From Ligula intestinalis (lineage: Eukaryota > Platyhelminthes > Cestoda > Diphyllobothriidea > Diphyllobothriidae): a stretch of 64,000 nucleotides of DNA. Positions 1-10,669 of the stretch are shown here, piece after piece (position 1 is the first letter of the stretch; each line of letters opens with the position of its first letter). The position numbers and the translations under genes are program-made. The notes under the pieces are model-generated. The model saw only the letters and a program-made list of their open reading frames with translations. It was not told the DNA's origin and did not search any database. Location: positions 12,047,880 to 12,111,879 of the forward strand of contig JAYGXS010000002.1 of the NCBI GenBank assembly GCA_036362985.1, in the 5' to 3' direction.

Positions 1-520
1 ATCGATCGGCCTCTTGCATGCTCTCGGCAAAAGCGTGATTGCGGCTAGTAATTCGCGCAGTAAAACGTTAGATCATGCGCTCACCATTCTCCGCCCTTCT
101 TCTTCCTCTTCTTCTTCTTCTTAAAATATCTATCATTATCCAACAAAACTCCTGGTTTTTAAAGTTTTTTTCATCCCAAGCCAGCAACATCCCACAAGTG
201 TTTTGATTTTAGAAAAGACTTACTTCTAACATCAATTCTGTGTTGATAATGGGCCCCAGTTTACGTTAATTTTACGTAGACATTGCATGAACCTCGTTCA
301 AAGATATATAATTGAAAATTTACTCCTCCTCCTGATGGGAAACGAGTTGATAGGTGTAGAAAGTAAACTCGCGTAACTATAAACCTTTCACTGCCCTTCG
401 TATTGGGACCTACTTTCTCCTTCACATTACTCTAGAAACAAAAAAATAAGTGTTCAATGAAGACTGTGCTGGTGACCTGATAATGGACTTCAATTACTGG
501 CATACTGCCATATATGTGTA
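1..520. other. Unassigned non-coding sequence
   Basis: I see no gene. A pyrimidine-rich CTT/CCT tract lies near 100-123; similar CTT tracts follow the palindromic PLE-terminus elements elsewhere in the window, but no palindromic arm is visible here. Confidence 0.5.
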
Positions 521-521
521 T

Positions 522-700
522 ACAGTGGAGCCTCAGTTAACGAATTTAATCAGTCCCAGCACCGAGCTCATCATATGAAACACTCGTCTTGCGGAAAAAA
601 TATCCCCATTGAAAATAATGGAAAAAAAGTAACCCATTCCACCCCCGAAAAACATCCATATGAAATGTTATAATATAATTATCATATATGTAATTCTAAT
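522..700 (+). mobile_element. Possible DNA-transposon terminus
   Basis: The segment opens with ACAGTGGAGCCTCAGTTAACG after TAT, the style of terminal sequence found on some cut-and-paste transposons, and continues AT-rich. I could not find a matching inverted end within the next kilobase, so this is at best one truncated end. The family is not assigned. Confidence 0.25.
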
Positions 701-825
701 GAATGTTTTTTGAAACTGTTTTGTACTGTTTGTACTTTGCCTTATGAAGAGTCATTGCCGGCTTGAGGGAGATGATGGGAAGGTGCGGAGGAGGAGGAGG
801 GGGTTAGGGTTTGGAAGGTAGCACT

Positions 826-1235
826 TGCAGTGACTCCACCTCCGGTAACACGCCAAGCTTGAGGTCATACGATGATAGGCCCGGTCACCCGGCCTCGGTT
901 GCCGCAAACTGCGTCCAGCGCGCGATCTCTCATGGTGGCTAACGTGGCTAACTGGGTGCACACGCGCAGTAATGTCAGCCTATTCCGGTCTGGCCAATCC
1001 GCTTCCTGAGGCTGACTCACATAAAGGCCGCACAACCCCACGCCCTCACACTTCGGATGTCCGCCTCACGACCGGACGCAGGCCTGTCCAAGTGTCAACT
1101 TCTTTAATCCTAATCTCCAATCCTTCTTTGCAGAATAAGCTATTTCTTCCACTCTAGCCTGCCACTCCTCTCTTGGCCTGAGGAGCCGGGCCTGAAGATC
1201 GCAGCAGCTTGGGTATTCTCTATTAACACTGAGTC
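826..1235 (+). repeat. Solo or truncated LTR, CsRn1-like gypsy family
   Basis: It starts TGCAGTGACTCC, matching the TGTAGTGACTAGCTCC start of better copies. It contains the family's central GGTCTGGCCAATCC and CCGGACGCAGGCCTG blocks and ends with GCAGAATAAGC, a pyrimidine-rich stretch and GGGCCTGAAGATCGCAGC. The final CGATA of the family is degraded. No internal retrotransposon sequence lies on either side, so I read it as a solo LTR. Confidence 0.75.
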
Positions 1236-1889
1236 GAGTGGGCCCTCGCTTCTTGTGAAATTCATCCCACTGGGACCGTATTATAGTTCCCTATTATTTT
1301 CCCGTATTTTAGGTACCTTTCCGAAGAAGGTATCTATTGACAATCGCTTTGTTTTCGCCTAACGTTACCTCTAAAATGGGACAAGAAACTGTCCTTAAAC
1401 AAATTCACACACATTGTGCAGCTACTGCCTTATCAAGGTGATGCTTTTCCAGAAATGCGTACACTCCCTCCAGCATTCCAAACACCTTGAGTTCACTAGA
1501 AGAGGCTGTGTGGCAGCCTGCATTCGGATGCTGTGTTGATTCGTCACCTTCTCACTCAACAAACCTTTGTGTACCCGCGCTTCCAGCGATGACTCACCCT
1601 CTTGTCTCTGCGCCATCTTGTACTTTGGCCCCCCTGCTGTCGACGCGCGTACGCTCGAAGTTAATCGATACCTCGCGAGCTCTGACTGATGCCAACAGCT
1701 GCACCCTTTCCTGATTGGCTTAGCACACATTTCACTTTCAGGGCTTCGCAGTAGCGGACACTTTTACACCGACTCGACTGGCTTCTGTGTGCGGCACTTG
1801 CAGCAGCTATAGTAAAGCTTCTTGAACTCAGTAAAGTTGTTCCAGTTAATTTCGCCTTCCCTGACTTGTGATTTGGGGATCCTTCTGTT

Positions 1890-2114
1890 TTAGATGCAGC
1901 AGCTAGCCATCGGTAGCTGCATCCTATCCTCCTTATCCGCGTTCTCGAGCAAACGTAAAGCACCGGGGATATTGAAGTGCTCTTTCCCAAATTTTGTAAA
2001 ATTCAGCTCTTTGTAGTGGCTATCAAATAAATAAACGTCGCCAACAAGACCTTCATGTAGAGCTCGCGCCTTCGTAATCGGCTCGCTGCTGAAGCCACGC
2101 GAGTTTTGGCACAA
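1890..2114 (-). CDS. Unassigned open frame, possible exon
   Basis: A 74-residue open frame with a more protein-like composition than most frames nearby (acidic and aromatic residues balanced, ending in SCCI). I do not recognise it. It is not part of any repeat that I can match within the window. There is no supporting splice signal that I trust. It could be a chance frame; RNA evidence would decide. Confidence 0.2.
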   Translation of the reverse strand: MCQNSRGFSSEPITKARALHEGLVGDVYLFDSHYKELNFTKFGKEHFNIPGALRLLENADKEDRMQLPMASCCI

Positions 2115-2595
2115 GCCTCGCGAGAGAACTCGTAGCCAATCAGACTGTATCAGTTCACTGGTTGGTTACAGGTGACCGACGAATCCAAGCTCTGGGAACA
2201 GGATTCGACGGCGAACGACAGTTTGACCTAGCAACCTCCTTTTCCGTGAGGTTCATATTTGGATTCTGTGGCTAAACCACGCCACATTTCTGCGTGCGCG
2301 TTTGCCCAACTGGCTCTGTCCAAACTGATCACAATCTTGCTCGAAGCGCCAGGTACACGGGATGCAGGTCTATAGCTAGGTTGAGTGTGCCAATCGAGGA
2401 CCAAATTTCGAGCATTAGTCTGGTCAATGCGTTGTCGATGGGCTGTAGCAGAACTGTGAAGAGGGAGAAGGAGTGACGTTGGTGCTGCGAATGTCTTAAC
2501 CACAAATCATGCGCAAGTCATTACGAGCTCTGCCAGCAATGGGGATAGTATTCCCGCTTTATGGACGAGCTGGCGTGTATGAACTGAACTTCAGA

Positions 2596-2943
2596 CTAAC
2601 TTGCACTAGATTTGCGTCCAAAATAGTATTTGACAATCAAAAGCGGAGGGTGACTTCTTACGCAATTAAAACACTTTCTGGTGGTATACCTGAGTCCACC
2701 CCCATCTCTACTAGGTCGGTTTGCCGGGCAGTCTTCTCTGACATCACAACTTTCCAAAACATGACCAGTTTCGTTTCCATGGCAGTCATTCTGTTCAGGC
2801 TCTTGTAAAGCATACATTGGTGTTAATACGAAACAGTCTTTGTCATTTAAAACTTTCCACCCCTTCTCTCTTGTTGTTTCAGATGCTTCTTTTTCTGCCA
2901 TTTGTAACGAGCAGTCAGTCGGTTTCGTTTGGGTGGAGACCAT
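2596..2943 (-). CDS. Unassigned cysteine-containing open frame
   Basis: A 115-residue open frame with seven cysteines and a hydrophilic N-terminal half. A possible donor site (CAG followed by GTATAC) occurs inside it near the glycine triplet. I recognise no domain. It lies on the same strand as the frame at 1890-2114 but nothing ties them together. Chance is a serious alternative. Confidence 0.2.
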   Translation of the reverse strand: MVSTQTKPTDCSLQMAEKEASETTREKGWKVLNDKDCFVLTPMYALQEPEQNDCHGNETGHVLESCDVREDCPANRPSRDGGGLRYTTRKCFNCVRSHPPLLIVKYYFGRKSSAS

Positions 2944-3396
2944 TCAACATGCCTAACACAGGTTGTACTCTCCAAATAAATGCTTAGATGATGATCAGCC
3001 TGCAAAAGTACCCAAAAGTATAGAAGTTGGAAGTTCATTACTGCCGAATTAACAGTGCGTGGATTCCGAAACTTTCGCACTTTATCCTAAAGAGGTGCTC
3101 AGCCGAAGCGGATTGTCGCTATCTGGTTTAGTTTCTAGTTAGTTTCGTGTTGTTTATTTTTAGTTCGGCAAGTTATGTTGCAATAAGCTACGCTGTTGCA
3201 TATAAACAGCCCTTAATAACTTGGCTTTTAAATGCTAGCAAGATCACTCGCAAGTACTTGCTCAGTAGAGTTGTTTTCCTTTTTTTCAGTAGAAAAAACC
3301 AGCCAACTGGGACCCAAAATGCTCCGTTCTTTACTTAATATCTGGAACATCATGGTCACTCAGATGGATGAATCTGAAGCTGCTGGCCCCCTAAAA

Positions 3397-3785
3397 GTGG
3401 TGACTAGCTCCATACGAAGTGTGCTTGTGAACGCGTCGTGGCTACCTCAAGTCGAAGTGCACCTTGGGAACGTTTGCTTCCGGCTTCTGTAACAGCCAAT
3501 CACAGGCTGACTCACACAGACCTCAATGCGGTGTCTGCCGTTGGGCATTCATCTGGATTCCGCCCCGTCAGGGAATGGTCGTTGGCAACGTTGTCAGCGC
3601 CACTGATGACCCTGCACTCTCAACGTTAGACGTCTGCCAATCCGAGTCAAATCTCCTGCTATCTATTGTTATATTCGTCTGCAGAAAAAACTCTTCCTAC
3701 CACTCTGGCCTTCCCATGACTCCTCTCATCTCCTAAGGAACCAGGCCGTTAGGATTAACGTTTATTAGCCCTAACACATCCGATA
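3397..3785 (+). repeat. LTR, short CsRn1-like subfamily
   Basis: Begins GGTGACTAGCTCCATACGAAG and shows the subfamily's duplicated 5' unit (two variants of GTGACTAGCTC...GAAGTGCACTT). It has the GCCAATCACAGGC block, the TTCCTACCACTCTGGCC block and the 3' end GGCCGTTAGGATTAACG running to CCGATA. The next bases do not resemble a primer binding site, so this is a solo copy. Confidence 0.85.
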
Positions 3786-3789
3786 AGCA

Positions 3790-4515
3790 GGCCTAAGCGA
3801 CTGTTTCTTACAGGCAGGAAATTTAAGCGTCGAACTGTAACTAGGGCGACGCGCGGACTTTAAATTCAGTCCCCCTAACCGCACTTCTAGTCGAACTGGT
3901 AACTTCGAAAATCGGCAGAATGAAACTGAAATGAAACCTGAAAATAACAAATTAGGCATGGTACTCACTTCAGGTCAGACCCAGCGCCCTCGTAGGCAGC
4001 ATGCAGGTTGACCTGAAAAAAAATGCGCTGTCTCTCAAGCTAACACCAGTTGGCGTCTAGTTTCAGTCCCAAGTGTAAGATTTGACTTCAGGTTTCACCC
4101 TTTGTCAGGACGGACGAGTTTTCTCTCTGACCGGGCATTATACCGGTGCACAACTGACCCCCTCCCTTCATCCTCTTTTCCACTGGCATCCGTTATTTCA
4201 GGCTTACGATAACTGGAGCCTCCAATTTCCTTGACTGTCCCTAGTATCTGAATGCACTTACAACACCACTGAGACTCGACCCGCGTGGACCCAAATATTT
4301 CACATGGTAACTATTTTCGTAATAATTTACATACTTCGTTGTTTTCGGTCATTTTTAGATTTGACTGTTGGTGACGGGTAAACTTAGAGCATTGGTGACT
4401 TTTTCCGACTTTACACATTTTTCTTCTCATGCACCTGTACCTTGTTGGGCTCTCGAACCATTTTATTTTGCCCTCATAATAACCAATCCAAGTAGTCCTG
4501 TCTCTGTTAATTCCG
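3790..4515. other. Unassigned stretch
   Basis: No recurring repeat or credible coding frame seen. It leads into the gag remnant but I could not recognise further gag sequence here. Confidence 0.45.
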
Positions 4516-4519
4516 TCAC

Positions 4520-5150
4520 AGTGTCTTTGCCTGAGTTGTGGCAACAGGAACAAGAACTTTATTACTTTTCGCATCGAGGCATCTTTTGACGCTGCGAAGA
4601 TCAGGGAAGAGACTGAAAATCTTTATATGTTGGTGAAGACTCTTCCTCCACTATTTTAGCTCAGATTCAGAAGCTCTTGAGCGAGCCTCCAGCGGCGAAC
4701 CCATACAGAAAACTTAAGTCAGAGCTTTTACGCTTGATCTCCGTTTCTGATCATCAGCGTTATCATGCTCTGGTGAAAAAAGAGACTTCAGGTGATCGTA
4801 AGTCATCCGTATTTCTCTGTCGGATGCATTTCTCTCTTGGTGACATGAGCATTGACACAAATATGTTTTTCGAGCTACTACCATCGTCTATTCAAACTAT
4901 TCCGGCTGCTGGATTAGACGATGGTGATGTTGTAAAGCTCGCTAATATGGCAGATGAGATGATGGAGGTGAAGCGTTTCTGTTCCAACCACATCTCTGAA
5001 ACTTACAGAGATATACGTGGAGAACTGGGTGATATTTCTGCATATATTCCCATTTTACAATTGAGAAGTCATCCTGACAAACACGTGTTTTCAACAATTC
5101 TTCGTCAGACCAATATAGTTGCAGGGCCTAAAATGGTCAGTTATATGTAG
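4520..5150 (+). pseudogene. gag: Gag remnant of a Ty3/gypsy retrotransposon
   Basis: Gag is the RNA-packaging structural protein of LTR retrotransposons. The main open part (4677-5150) reads like the capsid-region gag of metazoan gypsy elements: a helix-rich stretch with a SDHQRYHALVKKE segment, a GDRKSS segment and a final ANMADEMMEV segment, in the order seen in CsRn1-type gag. Related sequence continues upstream in another frame (about 4520-4655, including LPELW and DAAKI), so at least one frameshift lies near the T-run at 4655-4660. No LTR directly abuts it. The call rests on family resemblance, not on a catalytic motif. Confidence 0.6.
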
Positions 5151-5159
5151 TGCTTAAAT

Positions 5160-5531
5160 AGTTCTCAGGGTAGGCGGAGGGTGTGTGATATTTCCAAATT
5201 GTTCAGTAGAAGTGAAGAAAAGTGCACTCTTTTATGGCAGATTTGAGCATCTCATAAAGATGTAACACACACCCAGAAAAAAAGAGCATTTAATGTGAAA
5301 CGGGCTCGAACTGCAGCAGCATCGGTGACGGGGGCGTTTTACCTTTTAAGTTCTCGTTTCCACGCTCGCAATATGTGTGAAATCGGTGCGATTACTTCTT
5401 TCCGTCTAACTTACAAAGGTAGCCTAGTTGTACTTGAAGCGACTCTTACACCAGTGTCACAAGATGAATCGTTTGTGTTCAGAGATGAAGAGCGTCGACT
5501 TCGTTCTTATCAGATTTATAATGAAAAATGA
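5160..5531 (+). other. Possible downstream gag or protease remnant
   Basis: The frame 5295-5531 (78 residues, with RARTAAASVTG near its start) follows the gag remnant on the same strand and could be the degraded gag-protease junction. No DTGA-type protease active site is visible, so this is only suggested by position. Confidence 0.25.
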
Positions 5532-5532
5532 T

Positions 5533-5555
5533 GATCAAAAAATGATTTTTTGATC
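5533..5555. repeat. Perfect 23-base palindrome
   Basis: GATCAAAAAAT and its exact reverse complement are separated by a single G. As RNA or single-stranded DNA it would form an 11-base-pair stem. It sits between the gag and integrase remnants; no terminator-like or replication role can be assigned. Confidence 0.7.
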
Positions 5556-5559
5556 GTCC

Positions 5560-6080
5560 AGACGATTTAGCAGAGGACAATTTATTCGTTTAGTTAGCAA
5601 CATGAAGTGCCGGCAAACCCAAACTCACGATATAGGTAGGATGAAATTATCGCTAGGACAGGTGATGGGTGGTGAGTGGATGACGACATACCTGAGGTGC
5701 CTGGTTGTAAGTTGATGAGAACTGGACTCACGTGCACAGACGAAAGCCATAATCCTCGATTCGAAAAAAAAGATTGGCCGGGGGGGGGGCAAAGGAGACT
5801 CGCTCAAAAAACTGAAGCAACAACGAGTTTGAGTAAAAAACGTGGACCTCAGAGATTAGTATTGCCAAGATGAACATAATAATAGCTTGATTTCCTGCTT
5901 GAAGTTGGCTGCAAAAAGTAGTACATTCGCACACACAAACAAAGAACAGCTCACTGAGAAGCAGAAACCAACAGCCAATTCTTCTGAAGAATAAGCTGAA
6001 TGCCATAATACCGAAGAAGTAGCAGCGAAAAAGGCAACAAAAGCACAAGAGTCAGCAACAGAAGCGGCAAACCAGGGGGA
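5560..6080. other. Unassigned stretch before integrase remnant
   Basis: Contains a nine-base G-run near 5779. The end of the segment is A-rich and in frame with the integrase remnant, but I recognise no domain in it. Confidence 0.4.
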
Positions 6081-6084
6081 CGAA

Positions 6085-6328
6085 CATATATCCAAATACG
6101 GCATCACTACAGAAGTCATGACGGATACCGGCACTCAATTTACGTTCCGGCAGTTGCGCCAGAAATGGGAACTCCGACATAAGACGCCACCACCATTTCA
6201 TACCAAACTGAACGGTCAAGCAAAACGTTTTATTAATACCGTCAAGAGAGCTGTAAGGAGGATGTGGGACCCAGGCGTCCAAAAGAGTCACCGAAAAATA
6301 CAACCGCCTAAACACTTCATCGTGGACC
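6085..6328 (+). pseudogene. pol: Integrase core remnant of a Ty3/gypsy element
   Basis: Integrase joins retrotransposon cDNA to host DNA using a D,D-35-E core. The frame 6118-6348 begins with MTDTGTQFTFRQL, the segment around the second catalytic aspartate, followed by KTPPPFHTKLNGQAKRF, the segment where the catalytic glutamate normally lies; here the position after QA is K, so the active site looks lost. The region upstream (KYGI) is also integrase-like. Zinc-finger and first-aspartate parts are absent. The remnant is interrupted at 6328 by a solo LTR in the opposite orientation, and the frame stays open beyond it (about 6757-6830) once the LTR and one GACC are set aside. Confidence 0.85.
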
Positions 6329-6752
6329 TATCGCAGGAGGTTAAGTAAGGTGAACCCTAGCAACTGCGATCTTCAGACCATGGTTACTTGGTGGAGGAGA
6401 AGTCAGTGGAGGCCAGATTAGAAGGAAAAGTTTTTTGTGTACACAAAGGAATGAAGAATAGATGGAAAGAAGTTGGACTTCGGAGCACACGTCATTCCGC
6501 TGGAGTGTCGTGGTCCCAAGTGATGCCTGGCGGCCGAGGATCGGGAAAAAGGAATCTGTTCGAGTAGTGCTTGGGCAGCCGCGAGAACCTAGAGGCACGT
6601 GTTTGTGTGTCCGAGTGGAAGTAGGTCAAGTTACTGCAGGTCAGCGCGTCTGTAAGCGCTGAATGAGGTATTGGATAACCTTGAGGCAGCCGGCCTTGAA
6701 CAATGACGCCAGACAAAGCAATGGAGGGCGTCGGACGGCGGAGACCACTACA
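6329..6752 (-). repeat. Solo LTR, long CsRn1-like subfamily, inserted in integrase remnant
   Basis: Read on the minus strand it starts TGTAGTGGTCTCCGCCGTCC and ends CCTCCTGCGATA, as in the plus-strand copy at 37430-37856. It is flanked by GACC on both sides (6325-6328 and 6753-6756), a 4-base target duplication as expected for gypsy-type integration. A complete element that recombined to one LTR is the simplest explanation. Confidence 0.9.
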
Positions 6753-6890
6753 GACCCAAGCAGGAAGAATTATGAAGTCCGTTTTTCAAGAGCGAGATGT
6801 GTTATAGGGACGCGAGCGGCAACGCACTCAGAGCCTACGGCCGGAAGCTCATACCAGTTGAGTCATGCGCGCAGACAAACAGCGAACGCT

Positions 6891-6986
6891 AACGACCGTT
6901 CACACAGCGTGAGGAACTATCGATCAGCGTGCATACGTAACGACCACTCACACAGCTTGGCAAATTATCACTCAGCGGCAGGCCAG
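6891..6986 (+). repeat. Two imperfect 48-base tandem units
   Basis: AACGACCGTTCACACAGC and AACGACCACTCACACAGC start units of about 48 bases each, followed by similar A-T-rich middles and TCAGCG ends. It lies just after the integrase remnant. Confidence 0.65.
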
Positions 6987-6989
6987 AAC

Positions 6990-8190
6990 ACCGGTCACAT
7001 GCAATAGACCAGGAGTACTCTAGAAGGACCAGAGCCTTAGAAATAGGCTGTAGTGGACAAGCTAAAGATCCGCTGTCTCTTTGCTGTCCTGAATAAAATC
7101 TCCTGCTATCAGATCCGAATCTTTGCCTTCTTCTGCCTATTAGTACGGGACATGACATACTGGATGATGCAATAAACTCGAAACACTGTCACTTACTCCC
7201 AAATCTGCTCTTAACCACAAACGTCAGCCCGATCATAAACTGAACCCTCACCTTAATTCTGAATATAATTTGATCGGAATTTGACGCAAACATGCAGGTA
7301 TTGTGAATGGTTGCTGTTTTCGTGTCCTGCTTAGGCGGGGCCATGCAAGTTATCCTTACCGTCGTACAACTTGTAGCACGCCTTGAGAAGGTTCAAACAC
7401 GTCAGATTTATAATATTTGGGAATGCTTTGAATAGCCACAAGGAGACTTTCCACGCTATCGCCTCACCCTGTTTCCACCTGATCCTGCCTTTCAGGTACG
7501 ACTTGCTGAGGAGGCGAAACCTGGCCTGAAAGCCTTTGCTTATCACCTACTGCCTGCACACACAAAAACAAATTGGGTAACTACTGCGTCATTAGTGAGT
7601 AGAACTGTAGAGATCACGTGTGAACAATGGGTGACCCTAATGTGTGTACGAATACGACTGGAAGTATCCACGCTTTGGCCTAACAGGTGATATTGAAGTG
7701 TTAATTGACGTGTACGCACGCATGACCAAGGAATCCCGTGTGCTGCACAAACATCATTGGGCTGTGTTGTCGGGGTGGGAAGGGGGGGGGCGTGATTGAC
7801 GGGGTAAGGTGGGCTAACGATGCAGGTACTGGCTGTCCGGTCACGCGGCGATGAATTGGTATACACACCTAAACCGGCTACAGCCTGCTTCGTGCAGGCG
7901 CGCATGTCAAGACCTGACGTCAGAACTGTCCATATCGTCGAGGAGAAGTGATCGCTGGAACAGAAAGTTTGTTTATCCATCAACGTTTCAGTGACGGACG
8001 CGCATATAAGAGTAATAGATGCACTTTTTATGTGACCACATAAATATCATAATACATAGCCCCCCGCGTTCACCCCTAGCAGGGATCGTACTTTTCACCC
8101 TCATCTGAGCCGTTAGTTACCGTACTTTTATCTATTACCAAGACGGCGATCCCTTCACTTTTATCATATTCCCTATCTCAAACGACAAAC
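6990..8190. other. Unassigned stretch
   Basis: No gene recognised. A G-run of nine lies near 7785-7794. The end of the segment (about 7948-7975) weakly recalls the GATCGCTGG-ACAAT terminus of the palindromic elements, but not enough to call. Confidence 0.4.
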
Positions 8191-8192
8191 TA

Positions 8193-8400
8193 ATGAACCC
8201 GTGGTGCATTGGTAGATTATTTTGCTCCATGACCAAAGTCCGGGTTCGAATCTCGGGTGCTCCCCACCTGAGATTGGGTATAACTGGCCGACGATGACCA
8301 ATAAGCTAGAAATGGCTGCTGGATTCACTTTGTCCTATTCTATAATTTGCTATGCGACTGTCTGCGAGGGCTCTAAAGGGAGTTCCAGGATTCACTTCAG
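8193..8400 (+). mobile_element. tRNA-derived SINE, family 2
   Basis: The head is tRNA-like: an A-box-like GGTGCATTGGTAG and a B-box-like GGGTTCGAATCTCG, about the spacing of an RNA polymerase III promoter. The body follows with GATTGGGTATAACTGG and a GAAATGGC segment. The same body occurs inverted at 8745 and 57950. The acceptor arm does not close, so this is a SINE and not a tRNA gene. Confidence 0.75.
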
Positions 8401-8620
8401 CGATTTCTATGGACATTATAGTCGAAGACAATCGACCCTAAAAGGTCATGTTCCATTCACCTAGCTCCAGGTCATGCAGCACCAAACATAGATTCCATTT
8501 TTGTGCTACCACGACACACATGTGCAAATAGGGAACTCAAAGGCAATCTACCTACATATCCCCCAATAAACTGATAATGAATACTAAGTACGAGGATATT
8601 TCTAAGAAAAATAGAGTAAT

Positions 8621-8690
8621 ACTTTGACACTAGTTGACGAACGTTCAGTTATAGCTAACGGAATTCGCTCATCGCACTCTACCTTTTGGC
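8621..8690 (+). repeat. Short dispersed repeat, copy 1
   Basis: A 70-base segment with TAGTTGACGAACGTTCA and CTCTACCTT matches 8896-8964 as a direct repeat with clear divergence. The second copy follows the inverted SINE, so the repeat may belong to the sequence into which SINEs inserted. Confidence 0.6.
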
Positions 8691-8744
8691 TCATTCCCGG
8701 GCCCTGTCAGCAGCCGCACAACGACAAGTAACTTAGGCAGACAG

Positions 8745-8875
8745 TTTTGCCGGCGAAGACAATAAAGACAGGAATGCGGCCATTTCTGGCTCATTAGCCA
8801 TCATCAGCCAGTCATACCCAATCCCAAGTGGTGCACCACACGAGGCTCGAACTATTGAGCTACAGGCTCGTCGTC
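8745..8875 (-). mobile_element. tRNA-derived SINE, family 2, inverted copy
   Basis: Minus strand gives a degraded tRNA-like head followed by GGGATTGGGTATGACTGG and AATGAGCCAGAAATGGCC, then CATTCCTGTCTTTATTGTC. The last block is shared with the copy at 57950-58128, which defines the 3' body of the family. Confidence 0.75.
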
Positions 8876-8895
8876 TTGCGGTTTGGACCGGAAGA

Positions 8896-8964
8896 TCTTG
8901 ATACTCGTTGACGAACGTTCACTGGCCGCGAACAGAACTCCCTCGTCTTGCTCTACCTTGAGGC
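8896..8964 (+). repeat. Short dispersed repeat, copy 2
   Basis: Direct repeat of 8621-8690, with CTCGTTGACGAACGTTCAC and GCTCTACCTTGAGGC conserved. Confidence 0.6.
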
Positions 8965-9235
8965 AGTGAGTTAAGTTAATAGGCAAAACCCTTGCCACTG
9001 CGAACTTCAAGTCCACTGTCATGTGGGAAGAGACGAAGTTGGAAGCCAAGTAGGCGAAATAGTATAGTCCGTACAGAGTTAGTGGTAAATAGATAGGGGA
9101 AGTTGACCGTCCGACGAGTGCACGGCCAGCCACGAGAAGGCCGCATCCGAAGAGTGAGAAAGCGACAGTCGTCACAGTGAGGTCCTGTGGGAGTCGGCTT
9201 TGAAGGTGATTAGCCAGACCGGATTGGGGACACAC
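8950..9235 (-). repeat. LTR fragment, minus strand
   Basis: The left end has the inverted 3' LTR end (a degraded GTGAGTTAAG...ACCCTTGCCACTGCGA); the central part has GAGGTCCTGTGGGAGTCGG and ends near a GGCTAATC-type block. The 5' LTR start is missing because a plus-strand LTR fragment follows directly. Confidence 0.65.
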
Positions 9236-9530
9236 TGAAGCGAAACCTACTTATGCGCCCACGCGTGATCCAATCAATGACCTTCAAGGCTGCAGCTAAC
9301 GGTGGCTGCTCGAATGTCTGCCCCCAAACATCACTCCGGACCTAGCTCACCTCGCGACTAGACGTCTTCTGTCACAACCAATTCTTCTATCCTTCTGCAG
9401 AACAAGCTATTCCTAACATTTTGGCCTTCCCAAGACTTCCTTCACATCTCCTAAGGAACCGGGCCTGGAAGATCGCAGCCGGAAGGGTTAAACCTTCTTA
9501 GCCTTAACGGACCTCGATACCTCTTCTGCA
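9230..9530 (+). repeat. LTR fragment, plus strand
   Basis: It enters with CCAATCAATGACCTTCAAGG and CCCAAACATCACTCCGGA, shared with the copy at 21518-22018, and ends with the family 3' block CCGGGCCTGGAAGATCGCAG, TTCTTAGCCTTAACG and CTCGATA. With the preceding fragment it forms a head-to-head LTR junction. Confidence 0.75.
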
Positions 9531-9534
9531 ACTT

Positions 9535-10665
9535 ACTCCGACAATGCAGTCAAATGTAAATTCGAAAATTCAGGCCAATAAATGTCTTATGTCAGCATCC
9601 ACATCATCTTCATCGTAGTCCGTATATGCTCCTTTTACTGACAGATTTTTCTAAAAATTTGTGCCATACAAGCTTCGCGGGATAATATCACACCCAACTT
9701 ACACCCAACGCCCGTCATATACCATCGTCCACATTAGGCACGTATGCAATGGCCATTTACGATGTGCACTGTGCAGTTGAGTTATGGCCTTTATTTCTGT
9801 CTGGACAGTGAAGTAACTCTACAGGATATCTTTTTATTTCCAGTTGCTACCACCATGGTTTCCTATTGGTCGGGCTGGAGCGCCAACATTTTTATTGTCG
9901 GAAGGGTGGCACGGTCACTGAGTTTCCGTGCCAAATGAGTTGGCCGAGCTGAAGTTAACAGTTTTACAAGTTGCAAAAGGTAGGGACAAAATTTTGCTTT
10001 CTCCTCAAACCACCCTCTTCAACTTGCTCTTAGACTCCAGGTAAGTAAAGTGAATAGGAAGGATCAAGAGCTTCTAAACATCTTTTAGCAAAAGCAGTTA
10101 ACTGAAAGATTTCTTAATTTGCTGTACATAGATCATGCTGCCAGAAGTTTTGAATCTTTTCATTGTGTAATCTACTTCGTGATGGATGTTGGGAAACCAA
10201 TTATTTTGAGGATGATTCGGTAGTATAGTTATCGTAGTTCTTAAACAACGAATGCCAGTGGAAAAGAAAATGGTGACATTGACGTGAGCTGAACACCACG
10301 GTTAGCTGGTGGACAGTGTGTTTCAACAGCATCATTTTGGATCACCTGTTCTAACTCCCCTTCTCCTTGAACCGGTAAACAGGGCTGGTTCTATCCAGAA
10401 TTTCTGAGTTAGAGGGAGAAGTTGAAAAAACTAAAACAATAAATTTATTCACCTGATGTTTAGCATCCTCCCTCGGTCCCATGATGATGGTGATTATCAT
10501 CATCATGATCATCGTTATCATCTGCAACAGTCGCTAATGGTGGGTCCGAGTGGGAATCGAAACTTCAGGCCAATAAGATTTTTAACCTAGCACGCACTTC
10601 GTTTTCTTCTAACTCACATTCGTTGAGTTCGCAGTGACAAACTCTACCATGGGTCATACCTTTTA
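9535..10665. other. Unassigned stretch
   Basis: No recognised gene. A low-complexity ATC/GAT tract at about 10484-10524 is partly self-complementary. The sequence 9840-10060 contains short open frames without any recognisable domain. Confidence 0.45.
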
Positions 10666-10669
10666 TAAG

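Larger units (their letters stand above)
1240..3390. other. Unassigned stretch without recognised gene
   Basis: Apart from the two weak open frames listed separately, I see no repeat that recurs in the window, no RNA gene and no recognisable protein. Confidence 0.5.

Noticed and set aside
6888..6990. CRISPR-like array
   Set aside because: Only two imperfect adjacent units without spacers, in a eukaryotic context.
7543..7983. 146-residue minus-strand frame
   Set aside because: Spans a long G-run and low-complexity sequence; no motif.
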